A DNA stretch of 64,000 nucleotides from Adhaeretor mobilis (GTDB taxonomy: Bacteria > Planctomycetota > Planctomycetia > Pirellulales > Lacipirellulaceae). The DNA lies in contig NZ_CP036263.1 of NCBI RefSeq assembly GCF_007741515.1, positions 682,001-746,000 on the forward strand, read 5' to 3'. The notes under the pieces are model-generated. The model had not been told where the DNA came from. It did not search any database and was given only the letters and a program-made list of their open reading frames with translations. A program made the position numbers and the translations under genes. The stretch's first letter is position 1, and each line of letters opens with the position of its first letter. Shown here one piece after another: positions 50,870 to 60,099 of the stretch.

Positions 50870-53428
50870 ATGGATGTGCCAGCACTGATCGACCGGATGC
50901 AATCGCGGCGTGACTACGCCGGGCAGCTGGAGCATTTAGAGGTACTACCCGAACGGCCGGGACGATTCAGCGCCCCGTCAGTGCCATTGCCGGCAGCTCT
51001 GCAACGAGTGATCAAGAGCCGCGGAATCACCGAGCTCTATTTGCACCAAACGGCTGCGCTGGAAGCTGCTCGAAGTGGACAAGATTGGGTCACCGTCACG
51101 GGTACGGCTAGCGGCAAGACGCTTTGTTATCAGTTGCCGATTTTTGAATCGCTGCTCAGTAAATCAACCAGGGGCGGGGACGCCCCGGCTCGCGCACTTT
51201 GTTTGTATCCCACGAAGGCCCTCGCGCAGGATCAGCTCAAGGGCGTGCTGGAATTGGTTGCCGATGATGAAGAACTTGCTAAGGCGGTGCACCCTGGTGT
51301 GTTTGATGGCGATACACCCACTGCCCAACGGAAACGCATTCGCAACGAAGCGACTCTCGTCCTTTCCAATCCAGACATGTTGCACGCGGCCATTTTGCCT
51401 TACCATCCGAAGTGGGCGGAGTTCTTCACTTCGCTCAAATTCGTCGTGATCGACGAAGTACACACGTATCGTGGAATCCTTGGTGCCCATGTATCGGCCG
51501 TGCTGCGCCGGCTCAAACGCATCTGCAAACACTATGGCAGCAACCCCACATTCCTCTCCACCAGTGCAACGATCGCCAATCCGGGTCAGCTCGTCGGCAA
51601 GCTACTTGATCGCGAATTGAAAGTGATCGACGACGATGGCTCGCCACGCGGACGAAAGTACTTTGCCATGTGGAACCCCGTGCCGTTGGCTACCAAACAA
51701 GGAAGCGCAGATTCCCTCGCACGTCGCAGCGCGGCCGATGATGCGGTTACTTGGATGGTTGAAGCGTTGCAGGCTGGTGGGCAGGCACTAGCGTTCACGC
51801 GTACTCGACAAGCGGCTGAGTTAGTGCATCGCTACACGACGGAGCAACTCGCTGAGCAGCGCTCGCCCCATGTGGATAAGGTCCGCGCCTATCGTGGCGG
51901 CTATTTGCCGAATGAGCGCCGGCAAATTGAGGAAGACCTGTTCTCTGGCAAGCTGCGCGGCGTGGCCACAACCAACGCTTTAGAGTTGGGCATCGACATT
52001 GGCTCGCTCGATGTGGCTCTGATGGTGAATTACCCAGGCACGATCGCCAGTTGCTGGCAGCAAGCGGGACGCAGCGGGCGCACGACTGAGGAAAGTCTGG
52101 CCGTGCTGCTCGCTGGAAACGATCCGGTCGATCAGTACTTATTGCGACACCCCGAGTATTTCTTCGCCCAATCGCCCGAGCATGCCGTTGTTGATGCGAA
52201 CAATCCTTACGTACTGGCCAAGCACTTACCGTGCGCCGCGTTTGAGTTGCCACTTACAGAGGAAGACTTCGCTACTTTTGGTCCGTTGTCTGAACCCATC
52301 GTTGACGTGCTCTGCGAAGAAGAACACCTGGCTGAGGTGCGCGGGCAGTTCTATCACCCTGGCGGATCGAACCCGTCGGTAGCGGTTTCCTTGCGCAATA
52401 TGAGCGACAACACGGTAAGCATCGTGCTGGTGAACGGCCCCGACTGGAAAAAGCCCCTAGGCCCCACGCTCGACAATCTGGGCCGACACGAAGCAGGCAT
52501 GCAAGCACATCGCACGAAGTCCAAGCCGCGGACCGGCTCAGCGACAACTGGTCACGTAGTGCTCGCGAACGTCGATTCAATTAGTGCTCCTGATCTTGTT
52601 TATCCCGAGGCGATCTATCTTCACAACGGGCAAACGCACTTGGTGCGCGAGCTCGATCTCAACGGCAAACTGGCGTACGTGGAACGTCGCGAAACGGACT
52701 ACTACACACAAGCCGTCGTGGAAAGTAACGTGCTGATCACTGAAGAGCGAAAGCTCAACGACGATAGAGAACCCTCTCAAGCGAGCCGGGGCGCCCCGGC
52801 CCCGTCTGACTTATCAACTCATGCCACCCTCGGCTATGGCGACGTCGATGTCAGTTGGCAAACCGTCGCATTCAAGAAAATTAAGTTCGGCACGAAAGAA
52901 AACATCGGCATGGGCCCGGTGGACATTCCGGCCCAGCAGCTTTCGACCACGGCATTGTGGCTGGCTCCCAACGAGGACATTCGCATCGCTATGAAGGCTG
53001 CCGGATTGAAAGCGAGCGAAGGGCTCGTCGGTTTGAGGAACCTTGCGGTGGTGACACTCCCAATGATCGCCATGTGCGACAGCCGCGATTTGGGTGGCGT
53101 AGTCGATAGTCAAAACTTAGGCCGCCCTACGATGATTCTCTACGATCGGTATCCCGGCGGGCTAGGCTACTGCGAACAGGGCCGGCGACAAATCGGCAAT
53201 TTGCTCGAACTGTGCCAACAGTTAGTCGACGAGTGCCCTTGCGAGGAAGGCTGTCCCAGTTGCGTAGGACTGGCCGAGGCCAGCGGGGGCGTGCATAGCG
53301 ACCCCGACTTGCGCCGCGGCCATCCGATGCCCAACAAACAGGCGACCCTCAAGCTATTGGAATTGCTTTTCGAGCCGACCTTGGTTGAAGTGTCATCAGT
53401 AGGAGTATCGGAAGTAGTGGTCGGCTAA
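50870..53428 (+). CDS. MrfA/YprA-like DEAD/H DNA helicase with DUF1998
   Basis: The 852-residue helicase has Walker A in VTGTASGKTLCYQLP (about residue 79), the Walker B motif VIDEVHTYRG, FLSTSATIANPGQL, and helicase motifs V-VI in TNALELGIDIGSLDVALMVN and SCWQQAGRSGRTTEES. A C-terminal DUF1998 region has the Cys cluster CPCEEGCPSCVG (about residue 795). This is the layout of MrfA/YprA helicases, which act in repair of mitomycin-type DNA damage with a partner nuclease; a YprB-like nuclease gene is two genes downstream. The ATG at 50870 has a perfect AAGGAGG; upstream codons from 50753 are unlikely. Two copies of a dispersed repeat are in frame near residues 96-108 and 635-650. Confidence 0.92.
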   Translation: MDVPALIDRMQSRRDYAGQLEHLEVLPERPGRFSAPSVPLPAALQRVIKSRGITELYLHQTAALEAARSGQDWVTVTGTASGKTLCYQLPIFESLLSKSTRGGDAPARALCLYPTKALAQDQLKGVLELVADDEELAKAVHPGVFDGDTPTAQRKRIRNEATLVLSNPDMLHAAILPYHPKWAEFFTSLKFVVIDEVHTYRGILGAHVSAVLRRLKRICKHYGSNPTFLSTSATIANPGQLVGKLLDRELKVIDDDGSPRGRKYFAMWNPVPLATKQGSADSLARRSAADDAVTWMVEALQAGGQALAFTRTRQAAELVHRYTTEQLAEQRSPHVDKVRAYRGGYLPNERRQIEEDLFSGKLRGVATTNALELGIDIGSLDVALMVNYPGTIASCWQQAGRSGRTTEESLAVLLAGNDPVDQYLLRHPEYFFAQSPEHAVVDANNPYVLAKHLPCAAFELPLTEEDFATFGPLSEPIVDVLCEEEHLAEVRGQFYHPGGSNPSVAVSLRNMSDNTVSIVLVNGPDWKKPLGPTLDNLGRHEAGMQAHRTKSKPRTGSATTGHVVLANVDSISAPDLVYPEAIYLHNGQTHLVRELDLNGKLAYVERRETDYYTQAVVESNVLITEERKLNDDREPSQASRGAPAPSDLSTHATLGYGDVDVSWQTVAFKKIKFGTKENIGMGPVDIPAQQLSTTALWLAPNEDIRIAMKAAGLKASEGLVGLRNLAVVTLPMIAMCDSRDLGGVVDSQNLGRPTMILYDRYPGGLGYCEQGRRQIGNLLELCQQLVDECPCEEGCPSCVGLAEASGGVHSDPDLRRGHPMPNKQATLKLLELLFEPTLVEVSSVGVSEVVVG
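51157..51193 (-). repeat. GAGCCGGGGCG repeat copy inside the helicase gene (in frame)
   Basis: On the minus strand gcgagccggggcgtccccgc continues into ccctggttgatttact. It is translated on the plus strand as SKSTRGGDAPARA, in the loop between helicase motif I and the LYPTKALAQDQ strand. Other copies are at 39132-39165 and 52775-52820. Confidence 0.7.
52775..52820 (+). repeat. GAGCCGGGGCG repeat copy inside the helicase gene (in frame, opposite orientation)
   Basis: caagcgagccggggcgcccc then ggccccgtctgacttatcaa is translated as QASRGAPAPSDLST, in a loop just before GYGDVDVSWQTVAFKKIK. It is inverted relative to the first copy in the same gene. Confidence 0.7.
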
Positions 53429-53545
53429 AGCAGTGAGGACAGGAGGCAACAAAGAGAATTGAGATTCACTTGAAACCATCCACTGTCCTCTTTGCTGCTT
53501 CCTCTTCAAGAACTTCTAGTCCGTGTTTTTAGAATAATCGAGCTT

Positions 53546-54088
53546 ATGCTAAATCAAGAACAGCAAGATTACGCGACCAAGGCGACGCGCACTCTACAAA
53601 TTATCATCGGTTCGCTAATTGCCGGGCCGCTTGCCTATACGGCCTACGCGATCGCGACACACGATTCGGAATTGGTCGATGCTGAAAGCTCATCTATGTC
53701 ATTGATTGGTCTAGGTTTCGCTCTCATCGTGAGTGTGGCCTCACTAATTGCACCTAGAGTCATGTTTGCCCAACAGCGCAGAGCTATCGTGGATGGCACT
53801 TGGAAGCCACCGCAAGCAAGCAAGGCTATCTCTAAGGAGACCGGCGATGTGGGGCCGCTGCTTGGTGCCTTTCAGGCGAAGACAATCGTCGGAGCGGCTC
53901 TGCTAGAGGGTGGCACCTTCATGAACACTTTTGCTTACACCGCTGAAGGCAAGGTGAGCAATCTGCTGGTGGTCGCTGCTTTGTTAATCGGCGTGGCACT
54001 CTACTTTCCTTTTCTCGGGCGCATCACAAGCTGGTTGGAGCGCGAACTCTCAAGCGTCGAGCAACTTCGACAGCTTGGCGGCAGGTAG
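53546..54088 (+). CDS. Unknown four-helix membrane protein between the helicase and nuclease genes
   Basis: The 180-residue product starts MLNQEQQDYATKATRTLQII and has four hydrophobic helices in two pairs (IIIGSLIAGPLAYTAYAIA; IGLGFALIVSVASLIAPRVM; AALLEGGTFMNTFAYTAEGK; LLVVAALLIGVALYFPF). No enzyme motif is visible. It lies between the MrfA-like and MrfB-like genes, with only 4 bases between its stop and the nuclease ATG, so it is probably co-expressed with the nuclease. An upstream ATG-like start at 53492 is less likely. Its role in the repair locus is unknown. Confidence 0.6.
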   Translation: MLNQEQQDYATKATRTLQIIIGSLIAGPLAYTAYAIATHDSELVDAESSSMSLIGLGFALIVSVASLIAPRVMFAQQRRAIVDGTWKPPQASKAISKETGDVGPLLGAFQAKTIVGAALLEGGTFMNTFAYTAEGKVSNLLVVAALLIGVALYFPFLGRITSWLERELSSVEQLRQLGGR

Positions 54089-54092
54089 CACT

Positions 54093-54929
54093 ATGCCGGG
54101 AGATTCACTCCGCCTACGTTTGGAATCGCTCAACCGCGAGGTCTTGCCGGAATCAAGCGTGGTAGCGGCAAAACCGCAAGTGGTGCGGTCGGCAAAGCCG
54201 AAGCCGGCGTTGCGACCTGGGGCGGTGCCGGCGATTCCTGGGCTGGTGAGGCAGGGCGACGTTGTCTCCAACCATTGTGGCGAACACTTGTTGATTCGCT
54301 TGCCGTTGGAGGTGCTTTGGCCGGGGGGCGAGCGATTGGTTCGCCAGCGTGCTGCGCACTTGGCTAGCACTGGGAGCGAGGATGCCTTTGCCGCAGGCTT
54401 CCCGGGCAAGCAGCTGTTGCTCGATTTGGAAACCTGCGGACTCTCTGGTAGTGCGCTGTTTCTTGTGGGGCTCCTGCGCGAAGTGGAAGAAACACTCACC
54501 GTGGAATTACTGCTCGCTCGCGACTACGGGGAAGAGGCGGCTGTGCTGACGAGCCTCTGGGATCGCGTTAAACCGGACACGATACTGGCGACCTTCAACG
54601 GTAAGAGCTTCGACTGGCCGATGGTCACCGACCGCACAACACGGCACCGTTTGTTTGGCGGCAAACGTCTGCCGCAACCCGTGCACATCGATTATCTGCA
54701 CATTGCCCGTCGCCGTTGGCGCGGACAGTTTGCAAATTGCAAACTGCAGACGCTGGAGCGCCACATCTGTGGCCGTACACGCACGGGAGACATCCCTGGC
54801 AGCCAAATTCCCGCGGCGTACGAGCAGTTTGTGCGAACGGGTTTCGAGCGAGAGATGGACGCCATTCTTCTACACAACGCGATCGACCTCATTACGCTAC
54901 TCGACCTTGGTATGCGACTGGCAAGCTAA
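54093..54929 (+). CDS. YprB/MrfB-like RNase H-fold exonuclease
   Basis: The 278-residue protein has the DEDD-type metal motifs: LLLDLETCGLSGSALFLVG (Asp-x-Glu, about residue 115), ATFNGKSFDWPMVT (Asn-Gly-x-x-Phe-Asp, near 170), and HNAIDLITLLDLG at the C-terminus. The segment LHIARRRWRGQFANCKLQTL and ERHICGRTRTGDIPGSQIPA also fits YprB. YprB/MrfB works with the MrfA helicase in mitomycin-damage repair in Bacillus. A Pro/Lys-rich stretch near residues 30-60 separates an N-terminal extension from the core. Confidence 0.87.
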   Translation: MPGDSLRLRLESLNREVLPESSVVAAKPQVVRSAKPKPALRPGAVPAIPGLVRQGDVVSNHCGEHLLIRLPLEVLWPGGERLVRQRAAHLASTGSEDAFAAGFPGKQLLLDLETCGLSGSALFLVGLLREVEETLTVELLLARDYGEEAAVLTSLWDRVKPDTILATFNGKSFDWPMVTDRTTRHRLFGGKRLPQPVHIDYLHIARRRWRGQFANCKLQTLERHICGRTRTGDIPGSQIPAAYEQFVRTGFEREMDAILLHNAIDLITLLDLGMRLAS

Positions 54930-55004
54930 CCGCCCGCGGCTTTGGAGTTCCCGCCCAGTACTACCCAACCGTGGGGATCTAAGCTCTGAAAACCCAGACC
55001 GAGA

Positions 55005-55754
55005 CTAGGGTCGCCCTCTCGGTGAAGTCGACTTGGGCGAAGTGCTAGGCTTGCTGAGCGCTCGTTTCGAAGTCATATTGCCCACCTCTAAAACAATTTG
55101 CCAGCCACCCTCCACACGCCGAAACTCTACGGGCTCGCTCTTAGCTTCGGCAACGATCACTCCAGTGGCAACCTCCGGGGCGTCTTCATCAATCGCGTCC
55201 ATCGTTAACTCGCCGTCCAGCACGCTCAAAGGTGCTGCACCTGGGTTTAGTTTCGCTATCAAGGTCAGCATGGACGAAGTAAATCCATGAAGTTCCTTGA
55301 TTTGCTTTCCGAGCTTTCTCATCGCTTCGCCATCAGTAAGCGTCTGCTCAGTAAAGGGTGGAAGGTATTTGAGAGTTCGGTCGTCAATGTTGTGGGCAGC
55401 GAATACCTCATCGACACCCTCAATTGCCTTTCGCATGTCGGCAGCGCGTGCGTCGCCTCGAAACATCGCGTTGTCTGCCAGAAATCGACTGAGGCGTGCC
55501 TGGTAGAGCAAGAAACCGCCGAGTTGCTGCTGAGTTTCTATAGTCATGCAATCGAGCGCTGCCTCGAAATCGTGCCGACTTGCCGCAGCCGTCATCGCTT
55601 CATAGCAATCCTCGGGAGACTCGTAATGAGTTATGTCGCGTGTAACCGTGACTGCCGGCTTAACTCGCTCAATACTAAATCCGCAGCCTGCAATCGTCAC
55701 GAGAGAGATGAGCAGGAGCGGGATCAAGCGTTGATTGGGGATAAATAAGAGCAT
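55005..55754 (-). CDS. Predicted lipoprotein
   Basis: The 249-residue protein has a lipobox: LIPLLLISLVTIAGC with Cys at residue 24, so it is probably lipid-anchored. It then has a helical domain (DITHYESPEDCYEAMTAAAS) and a Ser/Pro-rich tail (SKPSTSPKSTSPRGRP). No enzymatic domain is seen. It may belong to NTF2-like or DUF-type lipoproteins, but this is not certain. Confidence 0.6.
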   Translation of the reverse strand: MLLFIPNQRLIPLLLISLVTIAGCGFSIERVKPAVTVTRDITHYESPEDCYEAMTAAASRHDFEAALDCMTIETQQQLGGFLLYQARLSRFLADNAMFRGDARAADMRKAIEGVDEVFAAHNIDDRTLKYLPPFTEQTLTDGEAMRKLGKQIKELHGFTSSMLTLIAKLNPGAAPLSVLDGELTMDAIDEDAPEVATGVIVAEAKSEPVEFRRVEGGWQIVLEVGNMTSKRALSKPSTSPKSTSPRGRP

Positions 55755-56077
55755 TGAGACTACGTCTATTGTACGGCTTCTATCGAATGGAGTGGCTGCT
55801 CACCGCTACTATAGCGGTCGAGGCAGGATTTGGCAGCGGCTGTTAAGCTGGGTCGGCGCGTGCAGCGTGAGCTCATCACTGACGTCCTTCTGAGGCAGGC
55901 AGACGCTTGCTGTCAGCGATTTGCTCGTTGTTTTTTTGCAGTTTGACAGACCTCTGACTACAATAAAGATACGTCGGGAAGTGCCCAACGGCGGTTGGCC
56001 ACCCAAGCTTGGCTAATCCGGCGGACTTCTTCGTAACAACGTTTTTTGCCAGAACATTCGAGCGCTCAGGTGCTGCT

Positions 56078-57424
56078 ATGCCATCTTCTCAACTTTCACC
56101 AATTTCCCGCGAGATTCTTAGCAGAACCCTGATGTCGCTGGTGACTCTTGCCTGCTTGTCAGCGAGCACACAATACGTCTACGCAGGCCCGCTCATACCT
56201 CGACCGGCAGCTTCGCAAGTAGGATTGGAGCGAGCTTGGTTTGCCCAGATTGGCACTGACCCCGCACGTAGCGAAGTCACCGCTTGGACTTTGCACGACG
56301 ACTGCCTATTTGGCGTCACGGATTCAGGCACAGCGTTCGCGCTCGACGCAAACACAGGGGCTCGGCTTTGGGTACGTCAAGTCGGCAAGCAAGGCTACCG
56401 TGCGTTTGGGCCGGGAGCCAATTCCCGTTTCGTGGCAATCGTCAGTGGGGCGAAGCTCTATTTGCTGAATCGCGATGACGGACGTTTGATGTGGTCGCGC
56501 GACCTGGGAAGTGCCCCGGGAGCTGGCCCAGCGATTACTGAAGATTACGCCTTTGTGGTCATGCTCACTGGTCGTGTGGAAGGCTATGATCTGAACGATC
56601 CTGACGCTCGGCCATGGTACTACAACTCTCGCGGTCGAGCTTACTTGCGGCCTGTCACTACCGGCGAAGTAGTCAGTTGGCCTACAAGCGCCGGCTTGTT
56701 GTATGTGAGCAGTGCGACCAAGCTTGGATTGCTCTACCGTCTGGAAACCAACGACGAGATCGTCGCTCCACCGGCCGAGATGGATGGCAACCTGTACATC
56801 GCCTCCTTAGATGGTTACTTGTATTCCATTGATGGTTTGACCGGGAACGAAAACTGGCGATTCGCGACCGGCTATCCCGTTGAAACGGCACCAGCTGTCG
56901 TTGGTAAACGCGTTTACGTTTCCTCTTCTGAACCGGCAATTCACGCCGTTGATACGAAGTCTGGCCGCGAGCTATGGGACATTGCGGGGTCTAATATTTT
57001 TGTCGCCCAAGGCAAGAGTCGCGTCTATGCGGCCGACTCCCGCGGCAGTCTGCAGATACTCGATACGGAAACGGGATCGATCCTGGGAACTCTGAACACA
57101 GCTGAGGGCATCTACCCGCTGGTGAACGAGCAGACCGATCGCATCTACTTAGTGAATCGTCACGGTCTTGTGCAGTGCCTTCATGAAATCGGGGCCGATA
57201 AACCCTTGCGTCATCGCTCGATGGCGAAAGCGAAACTGAAGAAAGAAGACGATTCCGACGTGAACCCGTTTGGCGAGGAAACTCCAGTCGAAGCAGGCGA
57301 AGGCAACGCATTCGATGAAGCCCTAGAAGCAGGGCCCGCCGAAGAAACGCCTGCAGAAGAGCGGGCCGACGAAGCCGATCAGGGCGAAAATAACCTATTC
57401 GATGATCTGGACTTTTTTGAGTAG
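56078..57424 (+). CDS. Secreted PQQ-like beta-propeller protein
   Basis: The 448-residue protein has a signal peptide (RTLMSLVTLACLSASTQYVYA) and several PQQ-type repeats, e.g. GTAFALDANTGARLWVRQVG, KLYLLNRDDGRLMWSRDLGS, YLYSIDGLTGNENWRFATGY and AIHAVDTKSGRELWDIAGSN. These form a WD-like beta propeller that usually mediates protein assembly, not PQQ-dependent catalysis. The acidic end (EEDDSDV..PVEAGEGNAF) is disordered. The ATG at 56078 has aggtgctgct; an upstream frame from 56009 has no clear start site. Confidence 0.82.
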   Translation: MPSSQLSPISREILSRTLMSLVTLACLSASTQYVYAGPLIPRPAASQVGLERAWFAQIGTDPARSEVTAWTLHDDCLFGVTDSGTAFALDANTGARLWVRQVGKQGYRAFGPGANSRFVAIVSGAKLYLLNRDDGRLMWSRDLGSAPGAGPAITEDYAFVVMLTGRVEGYDLNDPDARPWYYNSRGRAYLRPVTTGEVVSWPTSAGLLYVSSATKLGLLYRLETNDEIVAPPAEMDGNLYIASLDGYLYSIDGLTGNENWRFATGYPVETAPAVVGKRVYVSSSEPAIHAVDTKSGRELWDIAGSNIFVAQGKSRVYAADSRGSLQILDTETGSILGTLNTAEGIYPLVNEQTDRIYLVNRHGLVQCLHEIGADKPLRHRSMAKAKLKKEDDSDVNPFGEETPVEAGEGNAFDEALEAGPAEETPAEERADEADQGENNLFDDLDFFE

Positions 57425-57433
57425 TTTACTTCG

Positions 57434-58738
57434 CTACCACTTTTCCTGCCCAGTGAGCGCTTGCACGCTAATCCAAAGTTCTCCCTCCGGCGAGAGTCGT
57501 TTCGTCATGCCGGTGCTTAGCTCCAGCGGCACATGAACCAGCTGATCGTGCCACAAGCCGATGAACATGTCGGTCTTTCCTGCCATCGCGGCGTGGACTG
57601 CGGCGCGGGCAAATCGCTCGCACAGCAGGCTATCGACGGCTGTGGCTGCCAAGCTGCGGATGTAGTAACTGGGATCGAAATACTTCACACTTACGGGCAT
57701 ATCTTCCTTGGCGAAGAACTCGTTGATTTGCTGCCTCAAGAAAGAGCCTGAATCCCCCAGTTTGCGATTCCCGGAAGCGTCGCACTGGTCGGAGCCCTCT
57801 AGCCAGTGTTGCCCGGTTCCCTCGGCGAGCACTACCACGGCATGTTCTCGTGCAGCTAGCCGCTTTTTGAGCTTGTTGAGAAATACTTTCAAATCGACGG
57901 GTACTTCAGGAACGATACAAAAGTTTGCCTCACCACTCGCAACCGTAGCAGCAGCGGCTATGAAGCCCGCCTCGCGCCCCATCAACTTCACAAGCCCCAC
58001 GCCATTGAACACGGACTTGGCTTCAACGTGTGCCCGGTCGATCACTTGTTCCGCTTCGGCCACAGCCGTATAGAAGCCGAAAGTGCGGTGACAGAATTTG
58101 ATGTCGTTGTCGATCGTCTTGGGCACATTTACGATTGCAATGGGCAAGCCTCGCTTTTTGATCTCTTCTGCCATTGCATGTGCGCCGCGCTGGGTGCCGT
58201 CGCCCCCAATGCAGAACAGCATGTTGATTCCCTCGCTCTCAAGGAAATTGACCGTGAGCTTCACGTCTTGGTGCCCGCGCGAAGTACCTAGGATGGTGCC
58301 CCCTTGATGATGGATCGCATCGACCGTGTCGCATGTGAGAGAAATCGGTGGATGAGCTACCTCAGGATTCAACCCTCGATACCCAAAACGAATTCCAAGG
58401 ACTTCCTTCGCGCCGTAGTTGTAGAGTAACTCGAATACGATCGTGCGAATCACGTTATTCAAACCCGGGCAAAGCCCGCCGCACGTAACGATGGCCGCTT
58501 TTACTTTTTGCGGATCAAAGAATAGCTTCTGCCGGGCGCCGGCCAGTTCAAATGCCAGTGAATTGAGCGGCTCACCTTCTAGAAAACGGTGTTCGTAGAG
58601 CACTCGCAACTCATCAGGCGTGAAACTTCCGATGCCGTCGCCTTGCTTGGTAGACATGGGCAGGGGCGAAAGAAACTCCCGAGGCCCAAGCGTTTGGATG
58701 GCTAAGTCCGAGGGCTCGTAGGAGGGCTGATGAACCAT
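57434..58738 (-). CDS. Phosphofructokinase, plant-type (group III)
   Basis: The 434-residue enzyme has the phosphofructokinase core: AAIVTCGGLCPGLNNVIRTI, LGIRFGYRGL, CIGGDGTQRGAHAMAEEIKK and VPKTIDNDIKFCHRTFGFYT. Gly after the Asp in GGDGT favours ATP as donor, while Lys in PKTIDND is otherwise typical of PPi enzymes; this G/K combination is that of plant-type ATP-PFKs. So donor choice is not fully certain. It is convergent with the propeller gene, 10 bases away. Confidence 0.88.
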   Translation of the reverse strand: MVHQPSYEPSDLAIQTLGPREFLSPLPMSTKQGDGIGSFTPDELRVLYEHRFLEGEPLNSLAFELAGARQKLFFDPQKVKAAIVTCGGLCPGLNNVIRTIVFELLYNYGAKEVLGIRFGYRGLNPEVAHPPISLTCDTVDAIHHQGGTILGTSRGHQDVKLTVNFLESEGINMLFCIGGDGTQRGAHAMAEEIKKRGLPIAIVNVPKTIDNDIKFCHRTFGFYTAVAEAEQVIDRAHVEAKSVFNGVGLVKLMGREAGFIAAAATVASGEANFCIVPEVPVDLKVFLNKLKKRLAAREHAVVVLAEGTGQHWLEGSDQCDASGNRKLGDSGSFLRQQINEFFAKEDMPVSVKYFDPSYYIRSLAATAVDSLLCERFARAAVHAAMAGKTDMFIGLWHDQLVHVPLELSTGMTKRLSPEGELWISVQALTGQEKW

Positions 58739-58816
58739 ATGATCAAGTCACTGTGGCTATAGATATGAGAAACAAGAGAGGCTTAGTCTATCGCGAAAGC
58801 CACTCACTGCGAACGG

Positions 58817-59827
58817 CTAGAGCCAACCTTGCTGGCGATACCAGGCAACCGTCTCTGAGAATCGCTCTTCGAGAGTTGCCGCTGGCTGGTAACCCAGCTG
58901 CTGACGAATTTTCTCGTCGCTGCATACCCAGCCCACCGAGAGCGCCTCGCGAATCTTGTCGAAATTCAACAGGCAAGCTCGGCGGCGTGCGTGGCCAAAG
59001 AGTTCCCCAATCGCCCCGGCGATCCAAAAACCTGCGGGGGGGAATGGCAGCGCGAGGGTCGCCCAGCCGGCCGCGGCTCCGGCAACTCTGCCGAGTTCAG
59101 CATAGGGAAGCGCCCGCTCCGCAGCAACGTAGTAAGTGCCCGCTGCTCTTCCGCTGTTGTCACTGGCTTGCACCCGTTCACCTCGCTGAGCGATGGTGGT
59201 CATTGCTTGACATAGGTCGTTCACGTGGACTAGCGACACTGGGAATTTACGAAAGCCGGGCCTTAGGTGAATCCGCATTGTGCTAATTGTCTTGTAGAGG
59301 CTCAGCCCCGCATGATCACCCGGACCAAAGATGATCGGCGGACGAATGATCGACAGCGGCACGTCTTCCGCGAACTTCGAAGCTGCTTTTTCTCCCGAGA
59401 GCTTGCTCCGCCCGTAGTCAGAGACGGGTTGATCGAGGTCCCCTTCGCGGCGCGGCTGTTCAAAGGTGCCCGGTCCGCCGGCTGCGAGCGAGCTCACCAT
59501 GACCAGTGTTGGTGGCGAGGTTTGCTGCGCACAAGCTTCAGCCAAGTGCTTCGCGCCGGCAACATTGGTCGCATCGAACTCCGCAGGCTGAAGCGCTGTC
59601 GTGCGGCCAGCGACATGGAATACGTAGTCCACATTCTCGACCGCAGCTTGCAACCCTTCGCCTGTTTCTAGTGAAGCAGTTACCAGTGTCACTGCTTTAT
59701 TGTCGAGCCGCGATGTATCGGAAGAGGGGCGTACTAAGCACCGCATGTCCCAGCCGAGCTGGCCAACATGCTTGGCGAGATTTGACCCGACAAATCCCGT
59801 GGCACCGGTGATTAAGCAGCGTGGCAT
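58817..59827 (-). CDS. NAD(P)-dependent epimerase/dehydratase, extended SDR
   Basis: The 336-residue protein starts MPRCLITGATGFVGSNLAKH, has MVSSLAAGGPG (conserved Ser) and SDYGRSKLSGEKA (Tyr-x-x-x-Lys), followed by SIIRPPIIFGPGD. This is an extended SDR, like 3-beta-HSD or NDP-sugar epimerases; substrate unknown. The ATG at 59827 has catcagggcttgttc before it. Confidence 0.85.
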   Translation of the reverse strand: MPRCLITGATGFVGSNLAKHVGQLGWDMRCLVRPSSDTSRLDNKAVTLVTASLETGEGLQAAVENVDYVFHVAGRTTALQPAEFDATNVAGAKHLAEACAQQTSPPTLVMVSSLAAGGPGTFEQPRREGDLDQPVSDYGRSKLSGEKAASKFAEDVPLSIIRPPIIFGPGDHAGLSLYKTISTMRIHLRPGFRKFPVSLVHVNDLCQAMTTIAQRGERVQASDNSGRAAGTYYVAAERALPYAELGRVAGAAAGWATLALPFPPAGFWIAGAIGELFGHARRRACLLNFDKIREALSVGWVCSDEKIRQQLGYQPAATLEERFSETVAWYRQQGWL

Positions 59828-60099
59828 GAACAAGCCCTGATGTCTTCCGAGTCGACGAGCCAAGCTTTCAGCTCCGTTATCTACAGACCTACTCCACAAG
59901 CATGAAATGCACCTTATCTCGCGTCAAGTCTCGGAGTAGCAGAAACTGGTCACACGAGGCGAAGTTCGCGAGCTAGAAGGCTGCTTGACTGGAAACTCAA
60001 GCCTGACACTTGCCTCATGCCGCGCAGGCCGATTACAGTAACTATACCCAGTACGAGTTACGCCCGGCCACTAAGTACGACGCGAAGAAACAGCGGTTC

